DNA of 64,000 bases, taken from Porodaedalea pini. Lineage: Eukaryota > Basidiomycota > Agaricomycetes > Hymenochaetales > Hymenochaetaceae. The notes under the pieces were generated by a model. That model searched no databases. It was not told the DNA's origin and worked only from the letters and a program-made list of their open reading frames with translations. The translations under genes were made by a program, and so were the position numbers. Numbering within the stretch: position 1 is the first letter of the stretch; the number at the start of each line of letters is the position of its first letter. The stretch lies in NCBI GenBank assembly GCA_002794775.1, contig NBAY01000015.1, positions 1 through 64,000 on the forward strand, written 5' to 3'. Positions 48,401 to 57,684 of this stretch are shown here, in pieces.

Positions 48401-49157
48401 CGGCTCCCTCAACGGCGGCCATGGTTTCGTCATTATGCACAATCACCAGGAACTCGCTGTCTTTTCATCAGCAGCGCACTCTCGTTCAAACATCTTGTTT
48501 GAAGAGCAGGAAGCGCTCATCGCAGCCATGCGACGTATCTCATCTCTTCTTTCGAAATGCTTCACACCGGTTCACATCCACATCGTCTCTGACTCGCTCA
48601 ATTGCGTCCAGCTCATCTTCTCTAATGACGCTCGGCATGCGGATTTTATCATCCTTTTCCGCCGTCTATGTGGGATCTTCCTTGCCCTACACCATGACGC
48701 ATCGCATATCACTGTCCAGTGGCTCCCATCACACCGTGGAGTACTAGGCAATTCTAAAGCCGACAAACTTGCCAAAGATGCCGCTACCAACCCATACCAC
48801 GAGACCATACCGGAATCGCTTCCCAACTTGACGGCGCAAGTACAGCTCGACCTTGTTCGTGACTGGAAAGCCAACATTATAAACCTACGTGGACATCGTT
48901 CCATCCTCGAGCCGTCATCTTTCATCCTACATCCAACGTGATCCCTACATCCGTTTTTGAAGCTTTCTCCAAAGAAGAGGATACACCGCACAGTTCAATC
49001 CCGCGCCGTCAGCCTTATGCTGAACTCGCTCGATTTGCATATCCGAAACCCCGTACCGCGTTGCCCAGACCCGTTGTGCTCTAAGCATGATGTCCATCAC
49101 CTTCTCAATTGTTGCCCCTTCTTCGCTATTGTTCGAAATGGCCTTTTTCGTCAATGA
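45474..49157 (+). CDS. LINE ORF2: endonuclease, reverse transcriptase, RNase H (one in-frame TGA)
   Basis: An open frame of 1155 aa to 48941, then, in the same frame, 71 more codons to 49157. The N-terminus is an apurinic-type endonuclease/exonuclease/phosphatase domain (SLNLRNSVPTFDYLLRSFSS, DIICFQEIP, GDFNRHSDLWS, SSDHLPIRF). The reverse transcriptase covers about residues 480-800 (AFRPITLVDTIGKLFERIL, GVPQGSPLSPLLS, and the active site YMDDHLLYA near 47530). RNase H follows, with FTDGS (about 48370), EEQEALIAAM, SDSLNCVQL and WLPSHRGVLGNSKADKLA. The TGA at 48939-48941 cuts off a C-terminal Cys/His cluster (CPDPLCSKHDVHHLLNC) typical of such proteins, so this copy may be only partly functional. 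Confidence 0.92.
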
Positions 49158-49438
49158 TCCCTTCCTTTAACCTTCGCTGAGTGGTCTCGCCCAAATAATT
49201 TCCTTCTTCTCCTAAAATTTGCTTATTTTTCATTTCGTCGTCCTCCCGACAGCATGCCTTTATTATCTGATTTACCACCTTCATTTGACCTTTAGTATCG
49301 ACCCTTATATCCTTGCCATGCTTTTCCTTCCTAGTTACCAATTACCATCATTCCCGCTCTACGTAGTCATTTTCCTGTTTTGTTTTCGGCCTTTGTGCGG
49401 TTGGTGATCTGTTAGTAGTAGATAGCAGATATTATAAA

Positions 49439-49449
49439 TCAAAGACCAC
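49439..49449 (+). repeat. Target-site duplication, 3' copy (TCAAAGACCAC)
   Basis: Exact match to 43159-43169. Its end overlaps the first CACGTG of the palindrome at 49445-49463. Confidence 0.85.
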
Positions 49450-49463
49450 GTGACTCACGTGGT
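49445..49463. promoter_or_regulatory. Palindrome with two CACGTG boxes
   Basis: ACCACGTGACTCACGTGGT is symmetrical except for its central base and holds two CACGTG cores (49447-49452, 49456-49461), the binding site of bHLH factors in fungi. Before the retrotransposon arrived it would have lain roughly 100 bp upstream of the kinesin start. Function is inferred only from the sequence. Confidence 0.4.
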
Positions 49464-50367
49464 CGCGTTCCTGCATCACTCGTGGCACGGGTGTACAAAT
49501 CTCTTCAGCGACCAACTTGCATAACGCGGGACATGCAACAGAAGGTGCTCGTCTCGAAATTAAAGACAGCTGCAACATATTGCCTCACAAATAACCAAGT
49601 CTTGATTATCCTTTTCTACCTTTTACTCCTACCAAGTCTCGTCAGCACATCCGGGTCCAGAACTTCAAAGCAATATCAATTGCGAAACTTCTCGACGCGA
49701 ATGCATTCAGCTTCCTTCCTGACTATGTTAAATCGAACTGCGTGTTTCCAGAGATATCAACCTGACATCCGACTTGAATAATTATGACGGAGCTAGCTCG
49801 TGTCGAGATCGCTACACCATGCCCGAACGCAGAAACCGTTTTCAGTGCTCGGAGTCTCATCTCAGATGCGAAGCCCCGGTGCAAAAATGACTATCTCCAA
49901 GCACTACAACAAGCATCTATAGCACCGAATAGTACTACGACAGGTTAGATAACTTAGGACAGGCCCAGTAAACAGGTGAGACAGGGTCGATGGTTCCTTC
50001 TTGGGTCTGATAGCTCCTCTAGATACGAGATTACATTCTTTCGTTATTAAACTTCTGGCGCAGGGGAAGAGGCTGACGGTAAGTTCAGACTGCATAAGAG
50101 GGTATATCAACGGGAGTCCTTACTTACAACAAATTAAAGTGTGTATCGCTAAGCCGATCAAAACCTATTTTCAGCTCAGAAAAGCTGCAACCGGCTAGTA
50201 ATATCTATCATTCTACGAAGCAGAGCAATTGACCAATGCATAGGTTGGAGCACACTACCACATGTGGTGTTCTGGAAGAACCAGGTCACTAGCTGCTGCC
50301 ATTTCTCCAAACCAGCATGGACATACGAGCTCGTTCTCTGTCCAGACTCTTCATTTTTTGACTATTG
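49464..50367. other. Region without a recognised gene
   Basis: This is the pre-insertion upstream flank of the kinesin gene. A plus-strand frame (49482-49781) includes one hydrophobic run (VLIILFYLLLLPSLV) but nothing else recognisable. A short stretch near 49787-49930 could be an exon remnant. Confidence 0.4.
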
Positions 50368-50973
50368 TTATCTGATAGCCTGACAGTGAGTCAGGGTGAA
50401 ATGGACAACGAAATCTCGACTAACCATTAGCAAGACGTATTGCGATGTCTTCAACAGCTCGGGTTCCTCCAACTTGAAACTGCGCATAACGAGATCCCTG
50501 CTTGCATCATTGTAAGCCAGCCTATCCATGCCTTTCACAGCTTCCGCAAGCCCCTTCTCGACGCGTGACACCACTCCACAGGTTAACAGCGTCAATCTCT
50601 ATCTTGACCAGTTCGATGCAGGTATCCTTCAGCATACATAGCGCGTCCTTGGAATGGAGGTACTACACATTTAGCATGTATTGAACCGTGCAGTGGATAG
50701 CACCCGTCACGCGAGTTGCGCAGCGCGTCGTTCAACTATTCTGCAGTGGTCCTTCCACCCAATGGCTCCGAATACTCCGATTGTATAAGTTCAAGCTCGA
50801 TATGGAGATATTTACTGCGCAGTTCTGAGGTAGGATGGACAGGTAAATTGACGACTAGAAAGACGTCCGAAGCAGTACTAGTGATCGCCGTCCGACACGG
50901 AACATTGAGACTCCATACTGAAGATATAGTACGGCATGGGCCATTAGTTCAAATATTGGGAAATTCAAAATAA
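50368..50973 (-). pseudogene. Unidentified gene remnant
   Basis: Minus-strand stretches here read as ordinary protein (for example VVSRVEKGLAEAVKGMDRLA and SELRSKYLHIELELIQSEYS) but are broken by stops and frame changes. No family is recognised. It may belong with the decayed SAP-like gene just upstream (51052-51620) or be a separate remnant. Confidence 0.3.
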
Positions 50974-51051
50974 TAACTGGGAAGCTACATCACGGGTACA
51001 AGATGGAGATGCGCGTCGCCCACAGTAGGAAGGTACAGGAATGATTATCAT

Positions 51052-51620
51052 GCTACAGAAAGGTATGGGAAAAAAAGCAAAATTAATATGACAGCGTCTT
51101 TTTCGACACAGTGTGGCGATGGGTCGTCCGCTAGGATGAAAGTCATAAAGCGAGCCCTCCACTCTGCAAGAAGAAGTCTGTCAACAGGTCGTCCATAGGC
51201 GCATAAGATATCTGCCTGCGGGGATGCTCTCAGTGTCGGAGTTTGAGTATGCTGGAGAAGCATATGAATAAACTTGCATTAGTTCATGAATGTCTCTTGC
51301 TGTCCTTCGGGACACAACACTGGGTGGTAAAGGTCCATTCGGAGGGGAAGTGACAGCAAAGGAGGTGGTGGTTCAGCATGCTTTCATCCAATTATCAGGC
51401 GGTTGCATGTGCGAGTGCGGTCTGACTGTCGCCTGTAGTTCGTCTATTAGGCTTTCCTCAAAGGCAAATAAAAAATATTTACTCGTGCCGATACTACTCT
51501 CGATTGCCTTCTTCCATCGCCGCTGGTCTTCAATGACTTTCTGAAGCGTGTTACCTGTGCTCCGGCTGCTTTAGCTTGAACCCTTAATGCTTTGGCCCGA
51601 GCTCCAGTTGCGCCACTCAT
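51052..51620 (-). pseudogene. Small SAP-like protein, decayed third member
   Basis: The last part reads DILCAYGRPVDRLLLAEWRA then RF, matching LLRAYGLPEEGRLHELKARF of the gene at 25416-25956 in spacing. An intron-like gap (about 51200-51260) comes before it, and PLPPSVVSRRTARDIHELMQ sits where the relatives have FPATIDELINL. The N-terminal part (MSGATGARAKALRVQ from 51620, then DQRRWKKAIESSIGTSKYFL) is charged and helical but needs a one-base frame change near 51550 and crosses an in-frame TGA after MKAC (about 51376). It is therefore probably non-functional. The relationship rests on the C-terminal motif and layout. Confidence 0.45.
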
Positions 51621-52342
51621 TGCTTAAATGGCTAGTCGGAATCGTTGAAGTGGATTGGACATAAAGATGTGGAAATAGAGGAAGACGGACAGAGGGCGGA
51701 AGCGAAGAGATCACTATGGCGCAAACCGGCTAAAGCCGACAACTCAAAGCATGTGAACTTGCAACTCTATTTAGTCCTAAAACTGCATGTATGGGTAACT
51801 ACTGTGCATATCTATAGAACTTGTGGAGCAATTTTTTTTTCTCCTCTTTCAAAACTTTCTGACCTGAGATTTGAAAGAGAATATTTAAATTATTTAAATT
51901 TATTCCCAAGATCTCCAAGAAAAGAAGATTACATAACAAAATGTTGATCATAGCTACTTTCCCAGCTGCTGGAGAGCAGCTCGGACTTCTGCACTGCCAA
52001 AAATGTGGCAGTGTGACTTGTACTTTTTGCATCCATGAGAAGCTCTGCTTCAATTGCATACTCAGTCTTGTCATCAGACCCTGATACCAAGGAATTCTGA
52101 TTATTTCTACATAGTAATTGAGGCGTCAGAGCAGTATGAAACTCGAATGTGTTCAATTGTTCTCGCAGTGTCCTTGAGAATAAATGCAAATATGCTTCAA
52201 CAGAGCTGATGTTGCCTCAACTCTACATAGAGATGGAAACGACCAGCATCTTCAATAAATTATACTGAGTTGAAATCACGAAATAAATAACCATCATTCT
52301 AAAAGTCCACAGAGCTATTCATTGAAATATCTGTCTTCTGTT
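51621..52342. other. AT-rich spacer
   Basis: No gene is recognised between the decayed SAP-like gene and the KDZ transposon. Base composition drops in G+C from here to about 60.5 kb. Confidence 0.45.
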
Positions 52343-52349
52343 CCTTTAT
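52343..52349 (+). repeat. 7-bp target-site duplication, left (CCTTTAT)
   Basis: Repeated exactly at 57636-57642, immediately outside the inverted ends of the KDZ element. Confidence 0.75.
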
Positions 52350-53044
52350 CACTTCAGGTACCCCCTTTTCTAGGAGCTCTTAGTTCTAACTCTGACCAAT
52401 TGAGTTGGAGCTAAGGGTATGTTTTTTCAAGTGCAATTCCTGAGCCTAGGATTTCCTGGCACAGAAATTACAGAATTAATTAGCATCTAGCATGGAGTGT
52501 CAGGAGGACTTATTCTGGTATTTCCTGGATAGTTTCTGGCTAATTTCATCACACAAATAGATTAATTCCAGGCCAGAATACAGCTATTTCAATTAATATA
52601 TATATATGAATTTCCTGCACTTTAACCTAACTAAAGAATCAACCAACATTGAAATGAAAGGCATATGTTTAGAATAGTATGAAAGGCCTGTTTTTGAATC
52701 AAACTTCTGTCTATGTGCATAGGATTAGAATCACCTTAGAAGGCTCAACCTACTACTTGTAAGCATACTATTGTACACTTTCCACTGTGCAGCTTAACTC
52801 CTGAGTGCCCAGCTCTAACCTTTGCTTCAGACTTATATTAAATCAACTTAGTAATAACTCTGACTCAGACACTCATAATTTAATCCTCCACTAGTATTAA
52901 CAACTCTCATATTCTTCTTTCCTTGTAAGTATGACTCAGACTGCCCAGTAAGTAGATCAGACTTGACTTATATATCTAATAGCTAGCTTTTCATAAACTA
53001 AATATCTGAAACATCTGTTACTGCTGCATCTCTAGTAATTCCTG

Positions 53045-53370
53045 ACATGTTATCTCTAGGATTTCCTAACAATAACTGCCCTGGAATTCCTAGGGCTATT
53101 CACTCAGGAATTCCTAGAGATAATCAACTAGGAATTCCCAACAATAATTTGTCAGGAATTCCACAGTAGTTATCTCTAGGAAATCCTAGAGATAAACAAT
53201 CAGAAATTTCTGATTAATTATCTTTAGGAATTCCCAGAGACAATCAACTAGGAATTCCTAACAATAATTTATCAGGAATTCCAGAGTAGTTATCTCTAGG
53301 AAATCCTAGAGTTGATCAACCAGGAATTCCTGAGTGATTATCTCTAGGAATTCCTGAGTAATTATCATTT
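53045..53370. repeat. Left subterminal repeat array (GGAATTCC-centred)
   Basis: About a dozen degenerate units of roughly 22-26 bp, each with a near-palindrome TAGGAATTCCTA or variant and usually an adjoining TTATCTC. The units resemble those of the right array. Confidence 0.75.
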
Positions 53371-53706
53371 TTGTTGCATTTCTGCTTCTCATCATCTGTG
53401 AAACAAATTGGGCTGTATTTTGGCTACTTCAGATATCCTGTTGCTGATTCATTTGAGGCTGGCAGCACCAAATGCCTTCATTTCTGTCATGAGCACCAGC
53501 TAGATGTAGTAATTAGGATGATCTGGTATAACAGATCCATCTTGGGAACTCAATTGTCTCTGATTAAGCAGATGTGTAAAGATGGTAAGTTCATGTCTAA
53601 TTTCACAAAAACAACTCTAAAAGAATATTTCTGTAGGCCTACTTTACTATTGTTAGCAGCAGTGAATCAAAAGGGGTCACACTTCATACCTGAGTCCAAT
53701 GGATGA
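53371..53706 (+). other. Unidentified open frame inside the KDZ element
   Basis: An 111-codon frame between the left repeat array and the transposase remnant. It has Cys and His residues (KCLHFCHEHQLD) but no clear domain. It could be a decayed exon of the transposase or a captured fragment. Confidence 0.3.
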
Positions 53707-53899
53707 GTGCAACAGATAGGGACACTCATACATTGTCTCAGCCGCTTTGAAGCTAATATTATATAAGACAAAAATCACGTGATGTTTGCACATGCGTGGG
53801 AATAAATCAAGAAAAGCAACAAAAATATAAAATAAGTGTTAGAATCATACTTTCAATAGGCTGCACATCATAGATTCTCAGGTTCAGTTTCTAAGTGCA

Positions 53900-55120
53900 A
53901 ACAATCTCTTTAAGCTCAGCTCATGGCTGGCCAAGTGGAACTGAGACTGCCACAAGTGACAAGTGTCTACAAGAAGCCAAGAAGAAATTAGAGGAGATTG
54001 ACATCTCAGAAGAGGAACTCGCTGATAAGTGGAAGGTGCAAGTTAAGCACCAATCCACAGCACTCTCACGTAAGTTCTTTTTCATAGATCCAAGATTAGG
54101 AGCTTAGAGTTCTTTAGGTCAGTCAAAATCTGTGAGGTGAAATGTGATAGAAGACATCATAAATCTCAAGTCCCGCTGCAATGCTATCCTACAGAGGATC
54201 CACTCATTACATTTGAGTATTGAAAAAGAAAGGTATATTGATATTAACACCATCAATGAGTCCCTTAAGGTCCTAGAGTCCTCACATGCACATCTACTTG
54301 GTGAGGTAAATGCCAAGACAAATATCCTTAGTGTTGAAGAGCAGGAGAAACTACTGTCTGTCAAGAATCAATCTTTCATCAATGATCATATGAATGCTTG
54401 AGCATTATGTTCATGTCTTCGAACAAAACTTTAATACCATAAATTTGAACTTCAAAATTTGGAGAGGCCCTATCACACACAACATTCATCATCAGGAGGT
54501 AAAGTATCTTGCTGTATGTTTGCATTATTTACACTTTTCATGCCCTATCTACAGAGTATAAAAAATCTGAGCTCATTGAGTTGCAATTGAAGTGGCGAGA
54601 GCCGAGGATTATTCAGCTTGCAAAAGTGTACAATTTATTATGTGAAAAAATCTAGAAATCTGCTCCTCCTGGTGCAAACTGTTCAACTCCTGTTGAGATC
54701 ACTGGTTTGTTCGATCTCAATGTCAATAGTGATATTTGGCAGGAGGATGGGGTGTTTGATCTAGATGACGAGGCCATGCCTCGTTAGATGGGTGACAAAA
54801 TAGTTAGGAAAGGGATCCGCTCATACCTTGATGCAAAGAGATGCCAGGAAGAGCTTCAGCATCTCACCAAAGAGAAGGCTGCTCTACAGGAATGGTTTTG
54901 TGATGTTTGGGAATGTACAACTGGCACACTACAGTCTGCTTGTGAGTCTTTTCCCTTAAATCTCACTTCTGTATTATTTAATGTATTTCTTAGATTCTCA
55001 GTCTGGTCTGGCATATGCTCTTCATGCTTGATAGCATGAGCTTCTAGCTCTCTATATTGAATGAGAAAGCTAGCTACAAAGTATTCCAGAACCAAATTGG
55101 ACTTACAATACTTGATGGGG
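53900..55120 (+). pseudogene. KDZ transposase, C-terminal part (decayed)
   Basis: Pieces match the C-terminal region of fungal KDZ transposases: SAHGWPSGTETATSDKCL, ISEEELADKWKVQVKHQ, a helical stretch ending in LSVEEQEKLLSVKNQSFIND, FELQNLERPY, WREPRIIQLAKVYNLLCEKI, APPGANCSTPVEITGLFDLN, DIWQEDGVFDLDDEAMPR and MGDKIVRKGIRSYLDAKRCQ followed by KAALQEWF. They are split by probable introns (about 54070-54110, 54503-54552) and by stops: after MNA (54399), after CEKI (54652), and a TAG where Trp is expected after AMPR (54785). The catalytic RNase H-like core is not visible. This copy cannot mobilise itself. Confidence 0.75.
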
Positions 55121-55139
55121 TCCAACTATAGAAGAAATT

Positions 55140-55460
55140 ATGGAGTTCAAGAGACATAAAGAAAAGCTCAAGATTTGTACAGTTTCGCCTCTTCGCTCAT
55201 CATTCATCTTTGCAGATGGTCAGGGGAAAGACAATGAAGACTCTGACAATGACTCTGATTTAGAACATGATGGCACTAAACATGGCGAACTCCTAGAGCT
55301 AGCAGAGCAGATCAAAAATGATTTTGGCAGTAGTTTAGTTTTGGACATACAGCAAGAAGATGCTGCTATGATGATTGATGGAAACAACCTTTTGCTGCTG
55401 ACTTTGCCATCAAAAAAGTCTCAGATTGATGATCTTGTATACCCACTATCTTGTATTTAG
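55140..55460 (+). other. Unidentified acidic open frame inside the KDZ element
   Basis: A 106-codon frame with an acidic run (DNEDSDNDSDLEHD) and no recognised domain, directly after the transposase remnant. Possibly its C-terminal exon. Confidence 0.3.
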
Positions 55461-55754
55461 ACAATTGAAATGACATAAACTTCAAATGTATAGACAATAC
55501 CAGAGCTTTGCTATTTCACATCTTAACAATGATACTTCACACTTATGGAGCCTATCAGACAAAATAAAGTCAACTTCAAGTTGCAGTTTTAGATTGACTC
55601 AATGTCAAATCAGTATTTTTTGTCACCTTCCATTCAGAGATCAAAATAAATGTAACTCAACATGAGACATGCTGTACTTATAATTACTTAATGACTTTAA
55701 AGTTGCATAATGGAATACAGGCAAAGTTCAAGTGTTTTCTTTTGCTATTTTCTT

Positions 55755-55985
55755 AGGTATTCTTACATACATTATCTTGGGAATTCCTGTATACATTATC
55801 TTGGGAATTCCTGCATACATTATCTTGGGAATTCCTGTATACATTATCTTGGGAATTCCTGCATACATTATCTTGGGAATTCCTGTATACATTATCTTGG
55901 GAATTCCTGCATATGTTATCTTGGGAATTCCTGTATACATTATCTTGGGAATTCCTACATATATTATCTCAGGGATTCCCCATGA
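55755..55985. repeat. Right subterminal array of 24-bp repeats
   Basis: Eight near-identical 24-bp units (ATTATCTTGGGAATTCCT plus TGTATAC or TGCATAC), with a degenerate unit at each end. The variants GTATAC and GCATAC mostly alternate, so the array probably grew by copying 48-bp pairs. Because the unit is a multiple of three, all frames stay open, giving false repeat proteins on both strands. Confidence 0.92.
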
Positions 55986-56516
55986 TAATACAGTGCAATA
56001 CAGTATATACACTCTCTTACATGCAAATTCAGCCTTTAGAAAGCACTAAGTATACTAGATAGACAGGACAAAAATCTCAGTGATTTTATCAGAGAAAAAA
56101 GAATACATGGATAGAGAGATATACTTATTTTTAATACTCAAGATTCAAAGATAAATAAACAAATATGAGATTCACAGATATCTGGGCATCAAGTGGACAG
56201 AAAGTCTGTGATAAAGTAGAGAAACTAACTTAAAAGTAGTCAAGCTTAAGGAATATTCAAAATTATATATAATGCTTAATCCAATGGTCTATGGTCTAAG
56301 TGCTCAAGTAGTTAAATTAATACATGGATGTGACCCTAATACTCAAGACTTTGAAGCAAATAACAGGAGGCTGGCACTGGCAAGCTTTGAAGAAGTAGTC
56401 CAAGCTTCTAATCCAATCCTGTATATGTATCTGAATTTGGATTTCAAGGGAAGCAGTTTTATACTATTTTAAATATGTGCCCTTCATTTTAATGTCAGTT
56501 GATTCTTTAGTTAGGT

Positions 56517-57360
56517 TACAGCCTTTTTCATAAGTCCTGCGACACGTGCATGTCATGTGAAATGAGCCGCGTCAGAGCCAAAGTGTTGAAAAATTAGAAT
56601 GAATGCCTATTTTCTCTGTGCAGTACCTGCTCATTAAGTACTCAAAAAAAAGGCATGGTTCTCAGGAGAATAAATATGTAAAATATGGAGCAATAACTTG
56701 ACTGTGTAGGTGGGTGGAGATCAAACAAGTGCAGCTGGTCTGTTCTCTCACCCATTTCCACTGAGATTCAAAAATTATGGCATCCCTACATCTACCTATA
56801 AAATTCTTTCCTGTGTCTGTAAATTAAGTATATGACTATACCAACATCTCCTGAAAGTTTGAAGCCAATCCATTCAGTATTCATGGTCCAGCAGCAAGAT
56901 TTGTGTTCCACTTCAAGCTCTTTCTACCCTCCTTTTCTCACAACAGGTCTTGCAGAGTAGAACACAAATCTTACTGCTGGACCATGAATACTGAATGGAT
57001 TGGCTTCAAACTTGCAGGAGATGTTGGTATAGTCATATACTTAATTTACAGACACTGGAAAGAATTTTATAGGTAGATGTAGGGGAGCCATAATTTTTGA
57101 ATCTCAGTAGAAATGGGTGAGAGAACAGACCAGCTGCACTTGTTTGATCTCCACCCACCTACACAGTCAAGTTATTGCTCCATATTTTACATATTTATTC
57201 TCCTGAGAACCATGCCTTTTTTTTGAGTACTTAATGAGCAGGTACTGCACAGAATTCAAAGAGAAAATAGGCATTCATTCTAATTTTTTGACACTTTGGC
57301 TCTGATATGGCTCATTTCACATGACATGCATGTGTCGCAGGACTTATGAAAAAGGCTGTA
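56517..57360. mobile_element. Palindromic foldback MITE nested in the KDZ right end
   Basis: Arms at 56519 to about 56907 and about 56961-57358 are near-perfect reverse complements around a loop of about 50 nt, and TA stands at each border. The ends (TACAGCCTTTTTCATAAG) resemble those of the 10294-11373 element (TACTGCCCTTTTCAGAAG). Removing it and one TA restores the match between the left and right inverted repeats of the KDZ element. Confidence 0.88.
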
Positions 57361-57635
57361 AAATGCAGGAAATTCATATATATATATATTAATTGAAATA
57401 GCTGTATTCTGGCCTGGAATTAATCTATTTGTGTGATGAAATTAGCCAGAAACTATCCAGGAAATACCAGAATAAGTCCTCCTGACACTCCATGCTAGAT
57501 GCTAATTAATTCTGTAATTCCTGTGCCAGGAAATCCTAGGCTCAGGAATTGCACTTGAAAAAACATACCCTTAGCTCTAACTCAATTGGTCAGAGTTAGA
57601 ACTAAGAGCTCCCAGAAAGGGGGGTACCTGAAGTG

Positions 57636-57642
57636 CCTTTAT
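57636..57642 (+). repeat. 7-bp target-site duplication, right (CCTTTAT)
   Basis: Exact copy of 52343-52349. Confidence 0.75.
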
Positions 57643-57684
57643 TCCCAAAAGTCCGATTGCTTCCCCTTCACGTGACACTACTTC

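Larger units (their letters stand above)
43170..49438 (+). mobile_element. Full-length non-LTR retrotransposon (LINE), two ORFs
   Basis: A 6.27-kb element between 11-bp direct repeats. It has a short 5' leader (about 63 bp), ORF1 (43233-45467), a six-base gap, ORF2 (45474-48941, continuing past a TGA to 49157) and a 3' UTR of about 280 bp with TAG-rich sequence (GTTAGTAGTAGATAG) rather than a long poly(A). The order endonuclease, reverse transcriptase, RNase H is that of Tad1-like fungal LINEs. It appears recent, with long open frames and a perfect target duplication. Confidence 0.92.
52350..57635. mobile_element. KDZ-type DNA transposon with long inverted repeats (decayed)
   Basis: A 5.29-kb element (about 4.44 kb without the nested MITE). 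The ends start CACTTCAGGTACCCCC and are inverted repeats of roughly 380 bp: left 52350 to about 52740, right about 56400-57635 interrupted by a MITE at 56517-57360. A 7-bp direct repeat flanks both ends. Inside are remnants of a KDZ (Kyakuja-Dileera-Zisupton) transposase (about 53900-55120) and two subterminal arrays of a shared repeat (53045-53370, 55755-55985). It is AT-rich compared with the neighbouring genes. Confidence 0.8.

Noticed and set aside
47248..48747. Additional plus-strand frames over LINE ORF2 (for example 47248-47721, 48376-48747)
   Set aside because: They overlap the reverse transcriptase and RNase H frame and have no domain of their own.
55755..55985. Possible CRISPR-like array
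   Set aside because: Units are directly tandem with no unique spacers, and the DNA is from a eukaryote.
55710..56049. Repeat proteins on both strands (IHYLGNSC-like and PKIMYTGI-like)
   Set aside because: Produced by a 24-bp tandem DNA repeat, which keeps all frames open. No start context or family match.
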